NCBI GenBank assembly: GCA_023409835.1 | Contig: JAEYQV010000083.1 | Location: 1-13,528 of the forward strand | DNA: 13,528 nt | Direction: 5' to 3' | DNA from: Bacillota bacterium | Lineage (GTDB): Bacteria; Bacillota; Clostridia; Lachnospirales; Lachnospiraceae | Part shown: positions 1 through 6,789 of the stretch, piece by piece | Layout of the letters: each line of letters starts with the position of its first letter | Position numbering within the stretch: the stretch's first letter is position 1 | The notes under the pieces: generated by a model | Seen by the model: only the letters and a program-made list of their open reading frames with translations | The model's database searches: none | Told to the model about the DNA's origin: nothing | Position numbers and translations under genes: made by a program

Positions 1-1
1 A

Positions 2-1108
2 GCGGATATCTATACCGGTGAATCCATAGCCTTGAAGGCAAATGAAGCTGCCTATCTTGTTCCTGCCGAATTCCTATGGTGTGGGGTTAATCCGGTTCCC
101 TATGAGGTGTACCGGGCCTTTCATTCGACAGAACAGACGGAACCGGAGGTGGATTATAACAAAGAATTAGGTACCTTCTTTCCGTTTAAGATAACGGATT
201 ATGCCGATGGCTTTCTTAATCTGTTCCAGGAATTTACCGGCGGTCAGAAATATGTATATTATTATATTAAATTTAAGTCGGAAGCCTTGGCTGATAAATA
301 CATGCAGAAGTATTATGAGGCTTATAAAAACGGAGAAGCAAGAGGAATTATTGATTTTGACAATCAGATCGATCGAAATGCGGGTAGTATCTATATTAAT
401 AACACTCCGGGCAGCATCATCAGTACAGGGAATTTATTTACATACAATGCTATTAATTTGAGCGCTCTTCTTCCCAACACAGTGGAGCCTACAGCAGAGG
501 AGGACAGTAGCGGTTCTCTGCTGGCGCTGGAGCAGATTGCAAAGCAGCTGGTCAGCCGTGATGATTCCATGAAGAGCAGTCTGGAACCCGTATCCGGAAG
601 AGCGGTTTATGATACGGCCTCCTTGTTTCGTTCCATCATCAATTCGGAAAAATTACAAGAAGAGATTAGCGGAGTATCAACGGTTATAATTGGGGAGAAC
701 GTCGTTTATATCGTAAATAATGAGGTAGGTACTCCATCGGAATTTGAATTTACTATTCCTGCCGATGGAATACTGCCACAAGATGGCAGTAGTCTCCCAC
801 ATAGCGGAAGTAGTCTGCCATCTTGTGGCAGACAGGGAATCATAATCGCTACGGGCACAGTCAGGGTATCAGGAGCGTATAAAGGACTGATCCTTTCCGG
901 CAAGGATATTCTGTTAGACGGGGGAGCATCGGTAAAATCCTCGGAAGCTATTGTACGGTCAATCCTGGGTGTGGGAAATCCTGAGATTAACCGGTATTTC
1001 AGAGCATACGAAGCAGGAAGCTCCATTGCCGATACGGGCAACACTATGGAGAATATAAACGTCTCCGATTTAATCGGGTTCAGTAAATGGAGGAAGAATG
1101 AGGAGTAG
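2..1108 (+). CDS. PilX-like type IV pilus protein, C-terminal part (5' end outside window)
   Basis: The reading frame is open from base 2, and the first possible start (TTG at 32) has no ribosome site, so the true start lies upstream of the window; about 368 residues plus the stop are visible. The visible part is hydrophilic, without a membrane segment, as expected for the extracytoplasmic region of a pilus-associated protein whose N-terminal anchor or prepilin helix is missing here. Near the C-terminus, after a short low-complexity stretch, comes a beta-rich glycine-containing segment (GIIIATGTVRVSGAYKG, then LILSGKDILLDGGASVKS) ending in a helical NPEINRYFRAY tail. From memory, this arrangement is typical of PilX-like proteins encoded with Clostridia type IV pili; no search was possible. 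It precedes two prepilin genes on the same strand, which supports a role in pilus assembly or as a minor pilus component. Bases 773 to 835 carry an in-frame triplicate repeat. The exact family is uncertain. Confidence 0.6.
   Translation, partial: ADIYTGESIALKANEAAYLVPAEFLWCGVNPVPYEVYRAFHSTEQTEPEVDYNKELGTFFPFKITDYADGFLNLFQEFTGGQKYVYYYIKFKSEALADKYMQKYYEAYKNGEARGIIDFDNQIDRNAGSIYINNTPGSIISTGNLFTYNAINLSALLPNTVEPTAEEDSSGSLLALEQIAKQLVSRDDSMKSSLEPVSGRAVYDTASLFRSIINSEKLQEEISGVSTVIIGENVVYIVNNEVGTPSEFEFTIPADGILPQDGSSLPHSGSSLPSCGRQGIIIATGTVRVSGAYKGLILSGKDILLDGGASVKSSEAIVRSILGVGNPEINRYFRAYEAGSSIADTGNTMENINVSDLIGFSKWRKNEE
773..835 (+). repeat. In-frame triple 21-bp tandem repeat made of palindromes
   Basis: Three 21-bp units (773-793, 794-814, 815-835) sit exactly in frame and encode the heptads LPQDGSS, LPHSGSS and LPSCGRQ. 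Unit 1 begins CTGCCACAAGATGGCAG and unit 3 begins with its exact reverse complement CTGCCATCTTGTGGCAG, so 773-789 and 815-831 form a perfect 17-bp inverted repeat. Each of these two arms is itself palindromic (CTGCCA...TGGCAG). Unit 2 is a more diverged copy. This looks like a short palindromic element that expanded inside a coding region without breaking the frame. Confidence 0.85.
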
Positions 1109-1206
1109 TGTGAATGAAAGAGCAATTCACACTGTTTTGAACTGCCACGAAGTGGCAGCATAAAGGAGTAGTGTGAATGAAGAGCAATTCACACTGTTTT
1201 GAGCTG
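1101..1206 (+). repeat. Two-copy direct repeat carrying ribosome site, ATG and hairpin
   Basis: Copy A (1101-1144) and copy B (1164-1206) are almost identical 43- to 44-base units. Each starts AGGAGTAGTGTGAATG and contains a hairpin with perfect 9-bp arms (AGTGTGAAT / ATTCACACT) around a loop of 8 or 9 nucleotides. Copy A overlaps the stop codon of the upstream gene (TAG at 1106-1108). Each copy offers an AGGAG ribosome site followed by an ATG (1114 and 1177). From copy A, translation would stop after 8 codons (1114-1140); from copy B it gives a 28-codon ORF reaching the first prepilin. Confidence 0.85.
1142..1158. repeat. 17-bp intergenic palindrome CTGCCACGAAGTGGCAG
   Basis: Perfect 7-bp arms (CTGCCAC / GTGGCAG) surround a GAA loop, between the two direct-repeat copies. 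It has the same length and nearly the same sequence (14 of 17 bases) as the palindrome at 773-789 inside the upstream gene, so the two are probably members of one repeat family. As RNA it would form a short stable hairpin. Confidence 0.75.
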
Positions 1207-1263
1207 TCACACGATTGTGTGCTGTCACGAATTGATTACAGGAGCGTACCGGAGGAAGGATAA
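1177..1263 (+). CDS. Possible 28-codon leader ORF coupled to the first prepilin
   Basis: The ATG at 1177 follows AAGGAG (1163-1168) at a workable distance of 8 bases. The frame runs 28 codons (MKSNSHCFELSHDC...VPEEG) to a TAA at 1261-1263 that overlaps the prepilin ATG by one base (TAATG), the classic layout for translational coupling. The peptide has no recognisable domain, and its first part is the duplicated hairpin sequence, so it may be a by-product of the repeat rather than a selected protein. If translated, ribosomes finishing here would be placed directly on the prepilin start. Only the ribosome site, start and overlap support it. Confidence 0.3.
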   Translation: MKSNSHCFELSHDCVLSRIDYRSVPEEG

Positions 1264-1757
1264 TGCGATTAAGGGATAATCGAGGAGTATCATTATTGGA
1301 GCTGATCGTGGTAATTGCAATCCTAGCCATTCTTGCTACCGGTACAGTCAGTCTGTTTGGCCTGCTTCGGACGGCCGATACGGCAAAGGCTGCCAGGCTG
1401 ATTGATTCCGTAATGGAGGAAGTTCGGATGGATACAATGAGCCGGAGCCAGAAGCAATATCTGTATCTGTATTGCATCGGTGATAGGATATATCTGAAGG
1501 CCAGTCCACAGGCTGCTTCGGGTGAAGCCGGTCTGGATGCAGAATCGGGCAGAAGGTTAGCGAAAGGCATAACTCTTTTCTATAAAAAGGAAACAGAAGG
1601 CGAAGATTATCTGGAAGCTGGGGAAAGCCTCCGCATCAGCTTTGAGCGAAGCTCCGGGGCGTTTGATCCGGGTTATGAATATATCCGGATTCATGGACCA
1701 AGCCATACCTCTGAAATAACCTGTATCCCTGAGACGGGAAGACACTGGGTGAAGTAA
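1263..1757 (+). CDS. Type IV prepilin / pseudopilin (GspH/PilE-like)
   Basis: This 164-residue protein starts with a short basic leader (MRLRDNRG) ending in Gly8, followed by VSLLELIVVIAILAILATG. That is the class III signal cut by prepilin peptidase (PilD type), with Glu at mature position +5 (Glu13) and a hydrophobic helix of about 20 residues. The mature protein would be exported, N-methylated and packed by its helix into a pilus or pseudopilus. Residue +1 is Val rather than the commoner Phe, which is tolerated. The globular part (about residues 36-164) has two cysteines (Cys71, Cys154) that could form a disulfide; the length fits small pseudopilins. The start is set by GGAGGAAGGA at 1251-1260. 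It lies between a PilX-like gene and a second prepilin, a typical minor-pilin layout. Whether it is a major or minor pilin cannot be told from sequence. Confidence 0.88.
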   Translation: MRLRDNRGVSLLELIVVIAILAILATGTVSLFGLLRTADTAKAARLIDSVMEEVRMDTMSRSQKQYLYLYCIGDRIYLKASPQAASGEAGLDAESGRRLAKGITLFYKKETEGEDYLEAGESLRISFERSSGAFDPGYEYIRIHGPSHTSEITCIPETGRHWVK

Positions 1758-1787
1758 GCAGGGCCAATGGTCCGAAGTAGGGGGTAC

Positions 1788-1899
1788 CCAAGGAGTAATG
1801 AATAAAGGATAGCAAAGATTTATCCAGGGAGTAATAATGATAAGGGATAGCAAAGATTTATCCAAGGAGTAACGATGATAAAGGATAGCAAAGGATTTA
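1788..1899 (+). repeat. Triple tandem repeat of a ribosome site, start codon and first codons
   Basis: Three head-to-tail units (1788-1823, 1824-1861, 1862-1899; 36, 38 and 38 bp) each read roughly CCAAGGAGTAA, then ATG, then GATAGCAAAGATTTAT. The third unit is the real translation start of the next prepilin (AAGGAG at 1864-1869, ATG at 1875) and encodes its MIKDSKGF leader. Units 1 and 2 are upstream decoys: unit 1 has an ATG at 1798 that stops after 4 codons, and unit 2 has an ATG at 1837 that stops after 11 codons. The copies differ at only a few positions, which suggests recent duplication or conversion. Confidence 0.9.
1837..1872 (+). CDS. Possible 11-codon leader peptide MIRDSKDLSKE
   Basis: This micro-ORF has its own GGGAG ribosome site (1828-1832) and copies the leader of the following prepilin (MIRDSKDLSKE against MIKDSKGF). 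Its last codons AAG GAG form the ribosome site of the real gene, and its TAA stop is two bases before that gene's ATG (1875). Translation of it would put ribosomes on top of the downstream initiation site, so it could reduce or couple prepilin synthesis. It arose from tandem duplication and may have no selected role. Confidence 0.25.
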   Translation: MIRDSKDLSKE

Positions 1900-2378
1900 C
1901 CATTGTGGAGCTGATCATTGCAATGGCAGTCTCTATGATTGTCATTGGTTCGATTGCCTCCTTTCTGTATTATTGCTCCGGTAATTACCGAAGAACCAAT
2001 GAGGAGATTACTCTCCAGATGGAGGCACAGTCCATACAGAATCAACTGGAGAATCTGATCCTTGAAGCGGAGAATGTGAAATTTGAACCGGCTACGGATA
2101 CCTTAAGAATCAAGCAGAGAGAGGTGCTCTATATTATTACTCTTGACAGTTCAAGCCATACCCTTGTATTTGAAAAGGTTTCCTACGGGGGAACACAATC
2201 CGGTGACTGGAAGCTGTTCGGAAGATATGTAGAAGGGCTTCAAGTGGTAGATACCGGGTCAGACAATAAGAATAACCGGATTGAATTTTCCTTACGATTG
2301 CAACTAAATGACTGTACCTATACTGTCCAAGAAATATCCATCATGCTTCGAAACCGTATTCAACCAATGGATAGCTGA
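1875..2378 (+). CDS. Type IV prepilin / minor pilin (PilW/GspJ-like)
   Basis: A 167-residue protein with a textbook prepilin leader: MIKDSKG, then FTIVELIIAMAVSMIVIGSI. Cleavage after Gly7 gives a mature N-terminal Phe with Glu at +5 (Glu12) and a hydrophobic helix to about residue 31. The helix continues into an amphipathic part with a Glu/Gln-rich stretch (about 42-65), then a beta-rich C-terminal half with Thr, Val and Ile runs, as in PilW/PilJ-type minor pilins. It should be processed by prepilin peptidase, then assembled in the membrane and pilus fibre or used to prime assembly. The start is supported by AAGGAG at 1864-1869 and by the leader motif itself. It lies 117 bases after the first prepilin, and the spacer carries tandem copies of its own start region. 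The PilW/GspJ label is by size, position and leader only. Confidence 0.85.
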   Translation: MIKDSKGFTIVELIIAMAVSMIVIGSIASFLYYCSGNYRRTNEEITLQMEAQSIQNQLENLILEAENVKFEPATDTLRIKQREVLYIITLDSSSHTLVFEKVSYGGTQSGDWKLFGRYVEGLQVVDTGSDNKNNRIEFSLRLQLNDCTYTVQEISIMLRNRIQPMDS

Positions 2379-2416
2379 TGTTTGATCCGCAATTAACGGC
2401 GGAGTGGAGGTAAGAA

Positions 2417-2477
2417 CTCACAAAGTTTGTGCCTGTGTCGTCCTCGACACAAACTTCAAATGCGCATAAATCGTGAG
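2417..2477 (+). other. Intergenic hairpin before the giant surface protein
   Basis: Between the second prepilin and the large protein (2379-2495) a nested stem can form. AAGTTTG (2423-2429) pairs with CAAACTT (2450-2456), TGTCG (2436-2440) pairs with CGACA (2445-2449) around a TCCT loop, and an outer CTCAC/GTGAG pair (2417-2421, 2473-2477) closes the region. No U-run follows, so it is not a normal terminator. It could be an RNA processing or stability element that sets protein ratios within the operon. The ribosome site GAGAGG (2485-2490) is left free just downstream. Confidence 0.55.
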
Positions 2478-2495
2478 CAGGAATGAGAGGTAAAT

Positions 2496-5400
2496 ATGAA
2501 GAGAGCCTGGAACACAAAAAAACTGATTATAGCGATAGCCCTATCGGTAACTCTGTTTGGTTGCCTGTTGGCTGTCGGCTTTATTGTCAGGCAGGCAAAA
2601 GCTTCAGGTACGGAAAACGGATATCTTAAATTCCCGGGCTTTAACCCTTCGGCACCTACCGGTACATCGGAGAACCCCTTTCTTATTCTGGAGATCGTTC
2701 CCTATCGTGGGATGGGGCAGATTGGGTATCTGATTGGCGGCCAGGAGCCGGTTGATATCAGCTTATCCACCTATGAAAATCCTCTGTGGGGACCGGTGGA
2801 TTCCGTTGCCAAAGGGGCCTTTGAGGTCATACATAAGGTAAAGCTGGAAAGTAGTGATGATCCTGCCGAGTGGCGTTATCGGGCAGACCTGTCCTGCTAT
2901 GAACCTTCTAACCTTTGGAAATTTAAGAATAAGGAAGTATTTAAGCGTCAGGTGCTGCATATCAGTGAGGACCGGCTGGACAGCTATCAGGTCAGGGTTG
3001 TGACGATCACTCCGGAGGAGCTGGGGTCTAATGTAGCTAAGTTTTCTAAATATTATGATTTGCAGGATCAGGGTAACTATAACAAGTCCCTCTCCCAAGC
3101 GGATGAGAATGGAGAGATAGACCTGATTGCAAATGCAGATTTAATCAGCATCAGCCCCAGGGCTCAGGCGGGTCCGGAGACCATTATCAATCTGTGGGAG
3201 AATTACGGAAGGGACACCTCCGGTAAGGTAAAGACAGCGGATCGCTATTCCCGGAGCTTCCTTGAGCATGATCTGGACTGGCAAACCACGATGGAGCTCT
3301 TCATGAAGGTAGGTGTTGTAGAGAATAGGGCAGCCCTGATCTATGATATAACCTGCATTACAGCTCCGCCCGGTACCTCCCTGCCATCCACCGGATTAGT
3401 ATCGACAGAGTCTGCTAATGGTTTTACCAATAATATCTATAAGCTGTGTCTTATGCTTAGGCAGAGTAATCCAATAGAATTTTATAATCTCTATCTGAAT
3501 ACAAACGGTGGAGAACAAGCTCCGAGGATTATTACGGATTCGGACTCGGGACGGTCAACCGGAGCCTTTCCGGAGCCCGCCTTATCAGCTGCCTCCAGAT
3601 TATATTGGAGTGAGTATACCTTCCTTCCCTTTTATCCCGATGGCTCCAAACCTGCCTATATTGCCCAGGAGGCTTATAAGAATTATCTGAACGGCAGGGA
3701 TTTTCTTGTTGCCTGGATCGCAGGAAGCTGCCATGACTGTGTGATACGGAATACCTATTCCTATAACGGAACCTCCAATATCGTTCAATATTTTCTTGAG
3801 TCCCACAGTATTCTAGATCATACCGGTACGGCCTATGATTACAATACGGACTTATTCGATTACCTGGAGAGCTCCAAAGGAGTACGTCCTGCAGATGCTA
3901 TCCCTCTGCAGGCGGTGGAATATCTGCTTCGCAATCAGAAGTACGGTGTACCGGTTGACCGGAGATTAAAGATACTTGAGCTAGAGCCCTGTAAGGATTT
4001 TTCCCTGACCGTATCAAAGGTACGGCAGCTGCTGCCGGGGCTTGTCGGGATTCTTGAGCTGGAACAGCAGACCACAGCGGAATTCATAGGCAGGACGGAG
4101 GACCTTAACAGCACCTATGATCTGATCTATATTGGAGCCAATACCGGTACGATGAATCTGGATCCCTACGGTAAAACCCGGTATAACGACCCTGCCCTGG
4201 ACGGACTGATCTACCTGCATGTGGGTGACCGGGTCGTAGGTTATGATAATCTGAAGGGCAGCTTAATGGAAGCTGGTTCCATTCTTAAGGCAGCTCAGTA
4301 TATTAACTTCTATTCCGATACTTCGACCAACCGGTTGAACCTCTTGAAGGGCTATCTTAATAGGGAGATGTTCAACTCAGCGGATCTGTACCGCTATTCC
4401 GGTAATGATATCACCGGACTTAAGAGGACAGCACTGCAGGAATATGTGGAGGCCGGGCTCCCGGTTTTATTGGAGAAGGAGCTGTACGAGTGCAATAGGA
4501 ATATCCTTGATGATTCCTCCCAGCTGTATGATTTTCTTAATGACAATCAAGGGGCGGATAACCTTTATAATACGGACCATTTCCTTCAGACGGCGACCTA
4601 TTCTGCTGCAAGTAATAAGCTGATCCGACAGCTTTCTACGGATCCGCTGTCTATCACGGTATTATCCTCTCCTGTAGCCTATCAGGAGGCAGATCCGTCG
4701 ACACGGATAACTGACCGGACACTCCGGTTCGAGTTTACAATCAATGCTCCCGCCGGCTCGGCAGCCGATGAGCTGTATGAGTGGGAGGTGCTTGTGGATC
4801 AGAATGCGGACGGCAGATATACTGCGCAAGAGATCATTGATCATGGACAGGCACAGGCCGGCACTATAATCCGTAGTACCAAAGCCCTCAGTGAGAAATA
4901 TGCTGATGCATTACCCTGGAAGCTGAAGGTAAATAAGGCAGGAGAGCTCGTATTACGTGATGAAATCTCAGGCTTTGCGGCATTTACCTCTGTACCGCTG
5001 ACTGCAGCGGAAGCATTACGGACACAGATTAATGTCCTGCAGATTACTGCCGATACCGCCACCGTGAATCTGGAAGCCCTGATGAATCCGGGGGCAGGGA
5101 AAACAAGCCTGTTCTATCGATACACGAAGGATCTTGAGGATTTTAATGTACGAATTAAGACAATATCGGTTAATGAATTTCTCAATCTCTATGTGGGAGC
5201 GGGTCAAGCCTATGATATCAATGCTCCGGAGGAAACGGATAAGCTTATATTTACGGTAAATGGGGAACACAAGTCCTATGATATGCTGATACTGGGCTTT
5301 GGCGACTGCTATACGGACATCAGTAATGCCAATGGTGCCCTGGATAATATTAAAGCCTTTATTGAAAGCGGACGAAGTGTGCTATTCACCCATGACACAA

Positions 5401-6599
5401 CCTCCTTTGTTAATCTTCCTCAGAACGAGTATGAGCCTTATCGCAGTGGACTGAGCTTCTGGGGCTATGGAATCAACCGGTATTTCCGAAACAGGCTCGG
5501 CCTGGACCGGTTCGGTATCCGAAAGGAAGCCGGGGATACCACCATGTATGATAGGGCAACGAAGCCCAGCCAGGCACGCAGTATCTATAAAGCAGGGAAC
5601 CTGACGAACGATGGATTAACCTATCCTGAGGTTCAAGGTCTTACCTATTCAACTCTGGTAGCCTATGGTAATCCGGGTAGTAACGGCTCCTATCATCCGT
5701 TGGCTGATGCTATTTATAATATAAATAAGGATTATCCTCCGTTCTCAACCGCGGGTAATCAGATTGTGAAGGGAACGGCAGTCAATCAATACAAAACGAA
5801 GCAGGTAACCAAGGTGAATGGGGGGCAGATCACCACCTATCCCTATGAAATACCGGACAGCTTCCGGATCGGAGAATCCCATGCACAGTACTATCAGCTT
5901 AATCTGGATGATCCTGAAATTATGGTATGGTTCTGCCTCTCCGATAGCTCTCCGGATGGAACCGGACCCTACAGTACCTCACCGAATGATACCCGAAATA
6001 ACTACTATATTTACAGTAAAGGCAATGTCATGTATACGGTTGTAGGACATTCTCCCATCGACGCTGTCCTTGATGAAGGGGCGGTAATACCGTATAACGG
6101 ATATGAGGTGAAGCTCTTTATCAATACAATGATCGCTTCTTATCAGGCAGGTGTAACCGCTCCCGATATCAGAATTACGAATGCGGATGCGGTACTAAAC
6201 AGCTCGGGAGAGTATATACTCTATGATAACCCGGATGCACCGGCGGGTACCGAGAAGAAGATCAGCTTTCTCGTAGAGGATACGAATATCGCCGCAAACC
6301 AGCTGGTGGTCCGTATTTACTATAATATGGAAGGAAGAGCTCCGGTATTGGCAGAGCTTTTGGTTACCTGTGATGAGGATGGCAGTCCGGCCTCTGTATT
6401 CCGGGAGGACGGGAAGGAGAACGGCTACTCCGTAGTGCCTGACCGACAGTATTCCTTCCGGTTACCTCTGGATGCACTGACAGCCTTCCGGAATCAGGGG
6501 AAAGGTTGCTTTTATCTGACGGTGACGAATGAAAAGTATCGTCTGAAACGGGAGAGGAAGGCGTCACTGGTTGCAAGAATGCTGTTTGACCTGGATTAA
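2496..6599 (+). CDS. Giant membrane-anchored extracellular protein of the pilus locus (DUF5057-like)
   Basis: A 1367-residue protein with a basic N-terminus (MKRAWNTKK) and one hydrophobic segment (about 10-31) followed by AKAS, so it is either cleaved near residue 36 or kept as a signal anchor. Cys23 lies inside the helix and makes a poor lipobox. There is no LPXTG or other wall anchor. Three segments open with a similar strand: LILEIVPY (about 63), LKILELEP (about 491) and INVLQITA (about 844). Each is followed later by a second hydrophobic strand: ADLISISP (about 214), YDLIYIGANTG (about 541) and YDMLILGFGD (about 927). The third then runs into IKAFIESGRSVLFTHD. This suggests three Rossmann/GATase-like modules, probably without catalysis. 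Residues 768-779 (DQNADGRYTAQE) match a canonical EF-hand/dockerin-type calcium loop. The ILEIVP-type opening recalls Pfam DUF5057 proteins, from memory and unverified. Position after two prepilins suggests a pilus-tip or surface partner, perhaps an adhesin; its function is unknown. Confidence 0.75.
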   Translation: MKRAWNTKKLIIAIALSVTLFGCLLAVGFIVRQAKASGTENGYLKFPGFNPSAPTGTSENPFLILEIVPYRGMGQIGYLIGGQEPVDISLSTYENPLWGPVDSVAKGAFEVIHKVKLESSDDPAEWRYRADLSCYEPSNLWKFKNKEVFKRQVLHISEDRLDSYQVRVVTITPEELGSNVAKFSKYYDLQDQGNYNKSLSQADENGEIDLIANADLISISPRAQAGPETIINLWENYGRDTSGKVKTADRYSRSFLEHDLDWQTTMELFMKVGVVENRAALIYDITCITAPPGTSLPSTGLVSTESANGFTNNIYKLCLMLRQSNPIEFYNLYLNTNGGEQAPRIITDSDSGRSTGAFPEPALSAASRLYWSEYTFLPFYPDGSKPAYIAQEAYKNYLNGRDFLVAWIAGSCHDCVIRNTYSYNGTSNIVQYFLESHSILDHTGTAYDYNTDLFDYLESSKGVRPADAIPLQAVEYLLRNQKYGVPVDRRLKILELEPCKDFSLTVSKVRQLLPGLVGILELEQQTTAEFIGRTEDLNSTYDLIYIGANTGTMNLDPYGKTRYNDPALDGLIYLHVGDRVVGYDNLKGSLMEAGSILKAAQYINFYSDTSTNRLNLLKGYLNREMFNSADLYRYSGNDITGLKRTALQEYVEAGLPVLLEKELYECNRNILDDSSQLYDFLNDNQGADNLYNTDHFLQTATYSAASNKLIRQLSTDPLSITVLSSPVAYQEADPSTRITDRTLRFEFTINAPAGSAADELYEWEVLVDQNADGRYTAQEIIDHGQAQAGTIIRSTKALSEKYADALPWKLKVNKAGELVLRDEISGFAAFTSVPLTAAEALRTQINVLQITADTATVNLEALMNPGAGKTSLFYRYTKDLEDFNVRIKTISVNEFLNLYVGAGQAYDINAPEETDKLIFTVNGEHKSYDMLILGFGDCYTDISNANGALDNIKAFIESGRSVLFTHDTTSFVNLPQNEYEPYRSGLSFWGYGINRYFRNRLGLDRFGIRKEAGDTTMYDRATKPSQARSIYKAGNLTNDGLTYPEVQGLTYSTLVAYGNPGSNGSYHPLADAIYNINKDYPPFSTAGNQIVKGTAVNQYKTKQVTKVNGGQITTYPYEIPDSFRIGESHAQYYQLNLDDPEIMVWFCLSDSSPDGTGPYSTSPNDTRNNYYIYSKGNVMYTVVGHSPIDAVLDEGAVIPYNGYEVKLFINTMIASYQAGVTAPDIRITNADAVLNSSGEYILYDNPDAPAGTEKKISFLVEDTNIAANQLVVRIYYNMEGRAPVLAELLVTCDEDGSPASVFREDGKENGYSVVPDRQYSFRLPLDALTAFRNQGKGCFYLTVTNEKYRLKRERKASLVARMLFDLD

Positions 6600-6654
6600 G
6601 CCCTTATTGGCAATGGATGAATATGAAAATATATAGATTTGATAAAACTTTTTC

Positions 6655-6683
6655 TTGCATTATCGAATATTATATATTATAAT
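6655..6683 (+). promoter_or_regulatory. Sigma-A-type promoter for the glutamate synthase operon
   Basis: A perfect -10 box TATAAT (6678-6683) lies exactly 17 bases after TTGCAT (6655-6660), a weak -35 match. The surrounding sequence is strongly A/T rich. The predicted transcription start, near 6690, leaves a leader of about 250 nucleotides before gltB. It sits 56 bases after the stop of the large surface-protein gene, so it separates the two functional blocks. Confidence 0.6.
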
Positions 6684-6698
6684 CATCACCAATAAACG

Positions 6699-6741
6699 AG
6701 GGCGTTTATGGACTTTTCATGTAGAAGTCTATAAACGCCCT
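6699..6741 (+). terminator. Strong 17-bp stem-loop, possible terminator or attenuator
   Basis: AGGGCGTTTATGGACTT (6699-6715) pairs with 6725-6741 over 17 bp with a single G.U wobble, around a 9-nucleotide loop. It is followed by ATTTGTATTC, a weak U-run, so termination would be inefficient. It is the only strong stem after the surface-protein gene and may end that transcript. It also starts within about 10 bases of the predicted gltB transcription start, so it would sit at the 5' end of the gltB message, where it could protect the RNA or attenuate transcription. Confidence 0.5.
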
Positions 6742-6748
6742 ATTTGTA

Positions 6749-6786
6749 TTCATGACAAGTGAAACGATTTATCGTTTCATCTTGTT
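6749..6786 (+). repeat. Repeat module B, copy 1 (38 bp)
   Basis: This segment matches 13394-13431 at 33 of 38 bases. It contains a hairpin, TGAAACGAT / ATCGTTTCA (6760-6768 and 6771-6779), extended by CAAG/CTTG with a one-base offset. It lies directly upstream of module A copy 1; at the right end of the window the order of the modules is reversed. Confidence 0.75.
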
Positions 6787-6789
6787 GAT

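Noticed and set aside
706..1161. A 151-codon minus-strand open frame opposite the PilX-like gene
   Set aside because: It is the complement of a clearly coding plus-strand gene, has no ribosome site, and its repetitive part is just the antisense of the palindromic triplicate.
2496..2607. Lipoprotein signal at Cys23 of the giant protein
   Set aside because: The residues before the cysteine (LFG) fit the lipobox poorly, and the hydrophobic stretch continues past the cysteine, which suits a transmembrane anchor or ordinary signal peptide better.
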